From Costus lasius (Eukaryota > Streptophyta > Magnoliopsida > Zingiberales > Costaceae): 64,000 nucleotides of DNA. The stretch lies in contig CM050454.1 of the NCBI GenBank assembly GCA_027563935.2, forward strand, positions 3,084,501-3,148,500, read 5' to 3'. Of this stretch, positions 25,701-37,700 are shown piece after piece. The position numbers and the translations under genes were made by a program. The number at the start of each line of letters is the position of its first letter. Positions within the stretch are counted from its first letter, which is position 1. The notes under the pieces are model-generated. The model did no database searches, was not told the DNA's origin, and saw only the letters and a program-made list of their open reading frames with translations.

Positions 25701-28700
25701 TTCAATCATGAGACTTGAGGTTTTATACACATTTTGTTAGTGATTGTTATGTTGTGGTAATATGATATGAAGTGTGATATTGTGTTGGCTTTTATTCCCT
25801 AAACTCTTACGTCCCTAGTGAAGTCTTTCGCCGGGGCGTAACAGTTTATTTGGTATCAGAGCGAGGTTATAGGAACCTAAGGCTGGTGGGTTAAGGTTAA
25901 GGACTTAAGGTTAATAATAATAAAGTAACAAATGGTAAAAACAAAAGCATAATAATTAATAAGTAAATAAGTAAAATAACAAAGTTTTGTCTGACTTTTG
26001 TTGTGTAAATTTCAGAATGCCACCTAGGCTTTGTATTGGCTCCACTGGTAGAGGTAGGCGTGGGAGACGCAATGCGCGTGCTGGTCACGCTCAAAATCCA
26101 GCAGAGTCTGTTGCTCAGAGATCTCCTGATCTGGCTAGAGATCAAAATGAGAACCCTGGTGGGCGTACTGACCAGAATGTTCCTTTAGCTGGCTCTGTGG
26201 ACCCTAGTAGGTTGGCTGGCATGCCAACTCCTGTGCCAGCGGTTGTACATGATGCAGTTCAGGGTGGAGTTCCTGCCCCAGTTCCACCGTACTATGCTTC
26301 TGGTTTCATGACGATGTTGTCACACTTCGCCATGCTAGGAAAAGAAAAATTTGGAAACTTTAAGGGGGATTCAGATCCTTGGACTGCAAGGAATTGGATA
26401 AGGGGACTAGAGGATACTTTTAAAGTAATGAAGTGCCCAGAGGAAGATAAAGTAGGACTAGCTGAGTACTTCTTAGCTGATGGAGCTAAGGAGTGGTGGA
26501 CAGCTAGACAGATTGCTCTTGGAGCTAGGGCATCGTCTTGGGAGGTATTCAAGGAAGTCTTCTTTGAAAAATATTTTTCAAAGAACTTTCTTGACAGTCA
26601 AAGGCAGGAGTTCATGACATTACAGCAATACGGGAAGACTGTTTCACAGTATCTGATAGAGTTTGATAGATTGGCTGGCTTATTTCCGGAGATAGTAGCC
26701 ACAGATAGACAGAGGTCCCAGCATTTTGTGAGAGGTTTGACTTTTGCTCTTAAGGACCGTTTGTCTGCTACACCGCTTGATGACTTCCAGGTGATTGTAG
26801 ACGCGGCCCTTAGAGTGGAATCAGTTCGCGCTGAAATAACTCAAGACAAAGGGAAATCAGTGGCTCTTTCAGACTCAAAAAGATCCAGGACATCTTTTAG
26901 TCAGGGTCAGAGCAGTGATCATTCGATAGACTTTTCTGGAAGGCAACCCAAGAGGGGTGGTGCTAGACCCCAGTTGCCTCCTAGACCCGCTCAGAGTGTG
27001 GGATCTACGGGTTCAGCAGTGGACAGGAGATGTTATGTATGTGGACAGTTGGGACATTTGGCTCGATCATGTCCCATGAGCAGAGTGCAGTGCCATAATT
27101 GCAAACAGATGGGTCATTACTGTAGAGATTGCCCTCAGAGGGATACCCGACCTCAGTATCAGCCAGCGCATAGTGGTCAGTCTGCGACTCAGCCATTTAG
27201 ACCAGCACAGCCAGGTCGTCCGCCGGTTCAGCGTTAGGGTGCCCAGCAGCGAGCTTCAGCCCCAGCTCATGTGTTTGCCCTCTCTCAGCAGGATGCACAG
27301 CAGGCATCAGGCTCTGTGCTTAGAGGTATCATTTCTTTATATGATGTTCCTGCATGTTTGTTATTTGATACCGGCAGTACACATTCATTTATAGCATCTG
27401 CTTATGTTAAAAAGTTAGGAAAACAACCATCTGCATCTTTGTTTGATTTGATTGTACATGTTCCTTCTGGTGGTGTGTTAAAGTCTTGTTGGGAACTTAG
27501 GCAGTGTCCTTTAAATTTTGGTGACACAATCATGCACACAGATTTGATGATTTTAGATTTTTCAGACTTTGACATTATTTTGGGTATGGATTGGATGTCT
27601 ACCAATAATGCATTGGTAAATTGTTCTAAGCGCACAGTAACTTTCAGTCCTCCTGGTTCAGCCACTTGGACTTTTACAGGAGTTTCTGGACAGGTAGCTC
27701 CTGTGATCTCTGCTTTGCAAGCTAGGCGTCTGTTAGGTAGCGGATGCCAAGGATACTTGCTATCTGTTATTGGGGCAGATTCGCAGTCTTCTGTACCTAT
27801 TGAACAGATTCCAATTGTGAGGGAATTCACAGATGTCTTCCCAGAGGAATTGCCAGGTTTACCACCTATGAGACAGATTGAATTTGGCATTGAGTTACAG
27901 CCTGGGACAGCTCCAATTTCCAAGGCACCATACAGAATGGCTCCAAGGGAATTAGAAGAGCTGAAGGACCAGTTGCAAGAGTTGTTGGATAAAGGATTTA
28001 TCCGCCCCAGTGTTTCTCCGTGGGGAGCACCAGTTTTGTTTGTTAAGAAAAAGGACGGTACCTTTAGGTTGTGCATTGACTATAGGCAGTTGAATGCTGC
28101 AACAATTAAGAACAAATATCCACTGCCTCGGATAGATGATCTATTTGATCAGCTCAAAGGTACCAGTATGTATTCAAAAATTGACTTAAGGTCAAGGTAT
28201 CATCAGCTCAGAATTAAAACAGAGGATATTTCAAAAACTGCGTTTAGGACCCGGTATGGGCACTATGAATTCCTTGTGATGCCATTTGGATTGACGAATG
28301 CACCAGCTGCATTCATGGATTTGATGAATCGGGTATTCATTGAGTACCTTGATAAATTTGTAGTAGTGTTTATTGATGACATCCTAGTGTTTTCTCGTGA
28401 TGCTGTGGATCATGAGAGACACTTGAGGACTGTTTTGGAAATATTGAGAAAAGAAAAATTGTATGCCAAATTCAGCAAGTGTGCTTTTTGGTTAAGTGAG
28501 ATCTCATTTTTAGGACATGTTATCTCAGGTGCTGGAATTGCCGTGGACCCCGAAAAAGTTAAGGCAATACTTGATTGGGAGAGGCCAAAGACAGTTCAGG
28601 AAATCAGGAGTTTTCTTGGACTAGCCGGTTACTATAGACGCTTTGTGGAGGGATTTTCTAAACTAGCTGCTCCTTTGACCAGATTGACAAGGAAAAGTGT

Positions 28701-31700
28701 GAAATTCTTTTGGGATAGATCTTGCGAACTTAGCTTTCAAGAGCTTCAGAGCAGATTAGTCAGTGCTCCAGTTTTAGTACTCCCTACTGGTAATGATGGA
28801 TATACAGTTTACACCGATGCTTCTATTCAGGGATTGGGTGGTGTTCTCATGCAACACAGTAGAGTTATTGCCTATGCTTCTAGGCAACTTAAAGAACATG
28901 AAAAGAATTACCCCATTCATGACTTGGAATTAGCGGCAGTTATCTTTGCTTTGAAAATTTGGAGGCATTACTTGTATGGAGTCACATTTGAGATTTTCAC
29001 TGATCATAAGAGTCTCAAGTATCTGTTCAGTCAGAAAGAATTAAATATGAGGCAGCGCCGATGGATAGAGCTTTTAAAAGATTATGATTGTACAATCAAT
29101 TACCATCCAGGCAAAGCAAATGTGGTTGCAGATGCATTGAGTAGGAAGTCCAGGGGAGTTTTAACATACTTGAGAGTGGCTCAAACTGAATTTGCAAAGG
29201 AAATAGCAGAATTGGGGGTGGAGATTGTGAATGATACAGGAAAAGGGTATTTAGCAGTCATGATGGCAGAGTCTCAAGTGGTTGAGAAAATAAAAGAGAA
29301 TCAATTTGTGGACAAAGATATTTGTGATTTGATAAGTAAGATGGAACAAGGCAAGAGACCAGATTTTTCTAAAGACTCAGAGGGTGTTATTCGATTCAGA
29401 GGTAGACTATGTGTACCTCAAAATCATCCTGTGAAAGAAGAACTTATGAGTGAGGCGCACAGGTCTAAGTTTGCCATTCACCCTGGTAGCTCTAAGATGT
29501 ATAGAGATCTTAAGAAATTTTATTGGTGGCCTGGAATGAAAGTTGATATAGCTAACTTTGTTTCACGTTGTTTGGTGTGTCAGCAAGTTAAGGCAGAACA
29601 CCAGAAACCAGCAGGGTTATTGCAGAACATCCCTATTCCAGAGTGGAAATGGGAACACATCACGATGGATTTTGTATCCGGACTTCCGAGGTCTCAGAGG
29701 GGGCATGACTCAATCTGGGTGATTGTTGATAGATTGACTAAGTCCGCCCATTTCTTAGCAATTAAAAAGACGGATCCTCTTGATAAACTAGCTGACCTTT
29801 ATTGTAGAGAGATTGTGCGATTACATGGAGTTCCAGTGAGTATCATATCTGACCGAGACCCGAGGTTCACATCTAGATTCTGGAGCAGTCTACAGAGAGC
29901 ATTGGGTACTCAGCTCCGTTTTAGTACAGCCTTCCATCCCCAGACTGATGGTCAGTCCGAGCGGACCATTCAGACTTTAGAGGACCTTCTCAGGGCTTGT
30001 GTTTTGGACTTTGGTGGGAGTTGGGAGAATCACTTACATCTAGCTGAATTTGCATATAATAATAGCTACCATTCAGCAATTCAGATGGCACCATTCGAAG
30101 CACTTTATGGAAGACGATGTAGATCACCTGTGCTTTGGGAGCAGACAGGAGAGAAACAGTTATTGGGACCACAGATCTTACAAGGTAATGCTGAGGCAAT
30201 TCAACAGATCCGGCAGAGATTAAAGACTGCGCAGAGTAGACAGAAGAGTTATGCAGATAGGAGAAGACGAGACCTTGAGTTTACAGTTGGAGATCATGTG
30301 TTTCTAAAAATTTCTCCGGTCAAGGGAGTCACGAGATTTGGAAAGCAAGGAAAGCTAGCCCCTCGTTACATTGGACCTTTTGAGATACTAGACAGAGTGG
30401 GCGCTGTGGCTTACAGATTAGCTTTGCCTCCATCACTTGGTCATGTGCATAATGTCTTTCATGTCTCTATGTTGAGGAAATACATTCCAGACCCGGCGCA
30501 TGTTATTAGCGACAGTTATCCACCGATCGCTTCAGATGTGTCTTTTACCGAGCCTCCTATTCAGATACTTGAAAGGAAAGAGCATCGACTAAGGAACAAA
30601 GTTGTCAAGTTGGTCAAAATCAAGTGGCGAAACCATCCAGAAAGCGAAGCAACTTGGGAACGCGAAGAAGACGTTAAAGCTCAATATCCTGAATTGTTTG
30701 AAGAGGGTAAGCTAATTTGGAGGACCAAATTTTCTTTAGAGGGGGAGAATGTTATAATTTAATTTAAAACTAATTTGTTATTTTATTTTGCAGGACTTGT
30801 TTGTAATTTTTAGACACCTATGGGTTTATGTGTAAATTTTCTTTTAAACCCTTTTTCCTTTTCTCTTGCCGAGGGTTTCTTTTTCCCCTTTTCGTTTTAT
30901 TTTTCTCCTTCGTGAGCGGCAGCGACATCAAATCCTCTTCTTGGGCGACAAGAGTTCGGCCACCCTTCTCCTTCTTCTTTGATGGGGCAACGATGGAGGA
31001 TTCCTCAAAAGGCGCATGAGTGAAAGCCATTTCCTAAGAAGCGTGGACAACACCTTTCTCCTTTCATCTTCTTCCCCTTCTCTTCGTTGCTATTAGGTAA
31101 ATTTTTCATCCCTACATCTCGGTTGATATTATTTTTGGGTTCTTGATGATGAAATTAGGGAAGTTCCGTTAATAATATTCCTTGTTCGATTTTGGGATTT
31201 GTAGCTCGGATTTCTCCAATCTGTTCCTGTGAGTTTTATTCCCCTGCTTTATGTCTTCGCATTATCTTTGATTGAAGACAGCGACTTTATATTTGTTTCT
31301 GAAAGTATCCCTTATGTGTTAGTTTTCGAAAGAGGACAGTAGATCTTCTTGGATGTTTGAAGAAAATATATATATATAAGTAAACTTTATTAAGTGCGTA
31401 CATGCAGACGTATTTCTAATCTAAGCAAACGTTATTTCATTGTGCTGGGATGGTTTTCTTTTATTTTCGTCAAAACTTCATGCGATTACTTATAGCTGTG
31501 TAGGCTAAGTTTAATAATATTACTTGTTCCCCTTAATTCCTCTTTACAAATTCTTATGATTTGATTTCGTTTCCACGTAGCAGGTTATAAATTGCTTTTC
31601 TTACTTAAAGGTATTAGTCATCCCATGTCTTCTGTTTGACTACATTACCATGTGATTAATAATTTTATTTGTCTCTACTTAATCATGCTCCTTTATGTTA

Positions 31701-34700
31701 ACAATATTTGAGTGATGATTTAGAGAAAATGATACACTGTTACAATGTGGGTATCTGTATTGCTTGATTTAAAAAAAAAAAAAAATCCTTGAACATATCT
31801 GTTATGCAGCGAATGAATAGTAAATTTTATTTGATGTTATTATTAACTTTTGCAAATATAAGCTTGCTAGAACTGAGAAATTCTTTAAACCATATATGGT
31901 GATGTATAACCTGATCTGGAATTCCAATATCTCTTGTTGTTAATACCAATATCTCTTGTTGTTAATAACAGATACATTCATAAGTGGCTAAATTGATTTG
32001 GTTTAATTAATAAAGGTGATAGACATGATAAGATGATTCAATTGCTATTTTAATTGCAACTGTACTAGTCTACTGCAAGTTAAGTTTTCAAATTTTGGAT
32101 TTCTTTACCTTGGAAACCATAGTAGGAGACTTATGAAGTGTTCCTTTAGGAGTGGAACCGTCCCAAATAATTGAATGGATATTACTTTTATAGATGTAAT
32201 TAGTTTGTATAAATCTTAATCAATGTTAATGTCCATCTTAAAGTTAATTTTCAAATCTGCAACAGTATACATACAAACGTACTCTCTATTCTAAATAAAT
32301 GCCATTCCCCTAGATTAAGTTCTATGTGGTGATGAATGGGACTTTATGGTTGGATTTACTATTTTTAATTCTTCATTGATTGGAAATCCTTTTGCATATC
32401 TGAAACGTGAAATTGATTTGGGAACTGTGGAGTGTATTTAAAATTTATCAAATAGTTTTATGTATTCGTGTAATTGAAACTTGGTCTTTCTATTTTAATA
32501 AGTAATTAACAAGACATGGTAATATAATTTTAAGGTAGCAAGGAAATCAAGACTGGACTTCAAGTGAATCAATAATACAGAATATTGGTAGAATTCTGTT
32601 AAGTCAACATTTGAGGTAGGAATCTAATCCTTCTTCTTTCATCACAGCATTTTGAGTTATCTGAATTCTGTGATACCTTATAGTTCACTTCCATTGATTA
32701 TTGCTTCTTTACCGTTGAATTCATTATCATTTGTTTATTGATCATTGTGATGGATATGACATGGTTGCATGGTTGCTTTGGTTAATACACTTGTGATGAT
32801 AGTTTAGTTCTTTTGGTGATTACTTGATGTCGTGGCATTGATGGATCTTATGATACCACCGTGTACTCTATAGTGTCGAGTGCGGATCGACTATAGAGGT
32901 GCTAGCTAGAGGTCACCTGACGGGAAGTCATTAGACTTACCGGGGTCCTGGATGTTGGACGCAACATCCCCCGAGCTGTCTGAGGGGCAGTTGTTCCATC
33001 GGTTGAGCAACGATGGAAACACTCTAACAAAGAGTGCGGACTCGATTGTGAGGTTATTATGTGGTTACGCTCTTGATTTTACACGACTATGATGATGTGA
33101 TGTTTACATGTAGAATAGTGAAATTGTTTTTAATTACCTTTCCTTGTTACATGCATTTTGTGATTCCTACTTAGCTCTTCTCGCTAACTCCTTTGTTTTG
33201 CCTCCAGGTCCAGGTCCGGCCCAAACCCAAAACGAATAGCTAGATAGAAATGACGGCTGTGGGGAAATAAATAGCTAAAGTGGTTTTGTTTCTTGAGTTG
33301 TGACATTTGTATTTCTGTTTGCATTGCTAACCAACTTCGAGTTTTGTTGAGAAATTGTAATAAGCATACCATGATTTGTTTTTTGGTTTTCAATCATGAG
33401 ACTTGAGGTTTTATACACATTTTGTTAGTGATTGTTATGTTGTGGTAATATGATATGAAGTGTGATATTGTGTTGGCTTTTATTCCCTAAACTCTTACGT
33501 CCCTAGTGAAGTCTTTCGCCGGGGCGTAACACCTCTTCTCATCGTCTTTCTCTCCTTTTTTCCTCTCTTCCCTTCTCTTCTTCTGTTCAACTTTCCTACA
33601 GCTTGGTCCATGATCAGCGAAGGCATAAAAGCTTTTTTTCAACCACATACTCTTATTCTCCTCCTCCTCTTCCTCACCTCCTTTCTTTCTTCTTTTCTCT
33701 TCTTTTCTTTTTTTTTTCCTCTTCTCTGCTTACTCTGCTCCGGTATCATCTGCCTCTCAGTTTTTCTATTTTCCATATATTAGTCTGCTAGTACAAACCC
33801 ATACTACCTAGTACTTATCGGTTTTTATAACCTTGGTTTTGTATATGCCAAGTTGGAAAAGCCAAATATAGGGCAATTACTCACATGATGTAGCTTAAAA
33901 TTTACTTTTGGACTTTTGTATTATATGCTTTGATCCAATGACCATGTGTTGTGATAAATGAGAGATGGCATTGCCAACAATCCAATCTTTCATAAAAGAA
34001 CCATATATTGAAGCTGATTGCCACTTCATTCAAGATGGAGTTGCTAACAAACTCATATACGTTTCCTACTCTAGATTTAAAGAAGAATTGATCCTAGAAC
34101 ACGTGAGAAAAATACTTTTCATGGAAGACATTTGAAAGTGTAAACACGAAGAAGCATCTAGCCTGATAGCTATTTTTTTTTGCTCTTACCAATTCTTAGC
34201 TTTATCAACCAAATTGTAGGCAACACATATATCTCTTCAATCCAACAACCAAGGAATCTCAAAAAATGTCTCCTCTCCCCCTCTACCACTTAAGGATCGT
34301 CTTTCCTTGAAAAAAAAATTAAATAAAAAAGGTTTAATTTTATGAAACATTTTATTTTGTTTGATATTCCTTTTTATGTTGCATGTCTAATATTCTATGA
34401 CCATAAAGTTAACTATACTTTGATGTTGCAGGGAATTTTCGGGTTCATTTGTGGTTCAGAGGAACATAGTTCAGGGCTTAGCTCTTCCGCAGCTGTATGT
34501 TAACTTGCAACTCTCTATGATATGATAATTTTGATAATTTTGATAACTAGTCAAAATATGAATTCGTTTAGATAAGTTGCATCAAGGAGGATGCCAAATC
34601 AGTATTTATGAGTGTTTATTTATTTATTTTTTTTTCAATTTATAAGATGTTGATCTAAATATGACAAGAACCACTATAAGATATAAGTGTAAAGGCAAGA

Positions 34701-37700
34701 AATCCTACTACTTTGATCCTGAGTTACTGAGCACATTGTTGTAACCATTATATAGAGACATGTATATCTTATTTGGATGAGCGATATCTCAATCAAGCTA
34801 TACAACAAACAGAATGATTTTATATGCTTAAAGATAAATTGAGCCTATTCAAAATTGACTCCACCCTTTGGGGTCATCCACTAGAATTATTCTTGAACAT
34901 TGGTTTTGATGTAACAGAATAGGAATTTGCGCATTGTAAATTTACATGGAGAAATGTAAGTTTGTAGTTGCACTATAAATACACTTGCATGTTGGTTCTT
35001 GATGTAAAAAATAGGAATTTGCATGAAATGATTTCTCTAAAATTTTCCTTGAACTTCTCTCATAATTTTTTAAGTCTAGAACTCTAGATACCATCAAACT
35101 AAATATGTTAAGTGTCACAATAGAATCATTTGGGTCAACTTTACAATAGTATGTGTCAAAATAGGTTTCTTGACCTTAATGAGGTGTACTGCTACAATAT
35201 GTGTGATATTATATATGCATATAAACAATGCATTTATCAGTATTGTACTAGGTTGTACCATGTACCGCTACCTTCCTGGATTAATACAAACCAAAAATAT
35301 TATTTGGTTGGGACTAGTTTTGTAAACCTTACTTACCAAGGACCAAAATACCAAATCTATTGGTTGGGAAGCTCAATGCATATTGATCATAAACAAATGC
35401 ACGAAATAAGGTGATACCAATGTTTAATTTTTTTATAAAATATTTATAAAATTATCATGATACATGTTTGAGCATGCCATGTAATATTGATCTTAGTCAT
35501 GACTAGTACACCAATTCAAACCAATACTTCAAATGTGCTTCAAAGCCATCTAGTTCCATTTGTATATGATTTTTTTTCTTCCAAAGCTAATATAGATCAC
35601 CTTTGGTACTAAACATACTTATAGGAAGGAACCTCACTATGTTGCAATCAATCCTCACAAGTCTATCCATACAATCTCATACCACTTCACCATATGTTGG
35701 TGCAATTGGTACTAGGCGAGATTGGATTGGTATACCCACATGGATGAAGATTTAAAACCATGAGTTTTACTATTGGTGGTAGATAGGCAATTGTATTACA
35801 ACTCGTTTAATAAGTAAACTATTCATTAGCTTAGTAAGCTGAAATAGCAATATGACCCACTTTATTAAAATGCTTAAGCCCAAGTTGATGGTAGTAAGCC
35901 CATTAAGTCATATATACTATACTATCTTTTGTTCCCCTTCTAGTATAGAACTAACTAAGAGATTATAATCTCCCCTACTTAAGACTTGACGTCCTCATCA
36001 AGCCCAAGCCTAACACATATCCTAGAACTCTGCCATCTTTGGTAGCTTTTTTATTGGCCTTAGATTAAGTTTTGCTCATTTATTATGATCTGCTTAACTT
36101 TAGAGTTTTGATGGGATCCGGTGTCATGCCACAATAAATGGAGTTATTTATTGGGGGTAGACACTATCACTAGTATAAGCTAACATAAACCTCGGAATTA
36201 ACTAAACTTCATATATTTCCTTATAATATGTTTCTTCATGAGATCCATTGTTTGTCTTTTCTGTCATGATTTAGTATTGATCATTAGATTTAGGGACTCA
36301 ACCCATTATGTCGATATATACAGTATGCACCAAGGTTTTTAAAACCTATCCAAACCAGTCGATTTTTCTGATTCGGACCAGTCCGATGAAGGTCTGGACC
36401 AGACCGAGGAAGAAGATGCCCGACGAGTGGCAGACTGAGAATGCGAGATTCTCCTTCTTCCTCTTCTTCTTTCTAGTCCTCTTTTTCTTCTCTCTTTTCT
36501 TTTTTTTCTTCCACTGCTCCCTTGCTACTCTGCCCTGTTCCATTGCCAGTATGTACAAGTTTGACCGGCAACCGATATAATCGTCCGACTAGATCTTCAA
36601 ACCTTGGTATGTACTAGTCCCAACCATATATAGGTAAATTTAAAACCCTAGTTGAATCTATATTATGTTATGATCTACATCTTGCGTTGCATAATTGATA
36701 TCTTACTTTTTCATTAATTATTCAAATTGTTGGACATTTGGGAAAATGACTTCTGCATCTGTTGCTGCAGACATATCATCACTTCACTGTCATCATCTAT
36801 AATAGTAACATTGCTAATATTAATTGAATGTGTTGAGTTTACAATGATTTGTCCAAAGAGGTGGTATGTCTATTTGTAGATTCCGCCTTTGTTCCCATGA
36901 ACAATATTTTTTTCTAAATAACATATCTATAAATAATTTATTTTCTTTGTCTTACTTGGATAGTGCATTTTCTATATAAAGGTATATATTTATTTAGTCC
37001 CACTTTGCTTGTACCATGGATTGTACAGGATTTAACTAGTTTTGACATACCAAGTTAAGTTCTTTCTCCATTTGATTGCCCCATCCATTTCCAATGTTCT
37101 CTTTTGTGATTCTTCTATATTCTGGGAATGCATGAAACCTTTTAGATGTTATCTTATATCTGATGTATAACCCATATGAGTTTTTGTCCATGCCTACTCC
37201 TTGCAGCACTCTATCGAATGGATCAATGATAAGGACTTGATATCAGATTCTATAACTATGACAAGATGATTTTCTCACCGTCCTTACCTTAAAAGAGCTT
37301 AGGCTTTTCATCTATCTTGACGGCTTAAGAATGTCTTATATTTAGCCATTTAGTGGAGTGACTTTAAGGTGATAAATTGCATTATGAATCTTTTGTGTTG
37401 TGAACATAGGATCTCCTCTTCAATGAAAGTCATCACCATGGTGGATATATGTGAAGTAGAGTGGGTGCAGTTAGAAGAGAGTAGAGAAAAAGGGGGAAAA
37501 CCCTAATGGGTTACATTGTATTGACTTAGATACCTTACACAATAACACTACCTCTATATATAGAGGCATGAGTACATAAAACCCTAATTCTAATATGATT
37601 AAAATAACCCTAACTATTATATATTCTAACACTCCCCCTCAAGCTGCAACATATTACACTCCAGCTTACACAATAAAAAGAGACAATAATAAAAGACAAG

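Larger units (their letters stand above)
23061..33531 (+). mobile_element. Complete, very young Tekay/Del-type Ty3-gypsy element
   Basis: This 10,471-bp element lies in GALAK intron 5, same strand as the gene. Both LTRs are TGTTATAA...GGGCGTAACA, with target duplication CCTCT at 23056-23060 and 33532-33536. The order is 5' LTR, Met-tRNA primer site, gag, protease, reverse transcriptase, RNase H, integrase, chromodomain, purine tract, 3' LTR. Gene order, long LTRs and the C-terminal chromodomain place it among the chromoviruses, most likely Tekay/Del. By eye the LTRs differ only by one T in a poly-T run (7 versus 6 T's near 25690 / 33379). The only coding oddity is one in-frame TAG between gag and protease. 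Confidence 0.95.
21344..34431. other. GALAK intron 5 (13 kb)
   Basis: This is the longest intron. Removing the Tekay element and one 5-bp target copy leaves about 2.6 kb. The flanks (22950-23060 and 33537-33835) look like halves of an older CT-rich repeat related to the CAAGG family, whose right end is ATAACCTTG near 33830. The Tekay element therefore probably nested in it. No other gene was seen. Confidence 0.7.
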
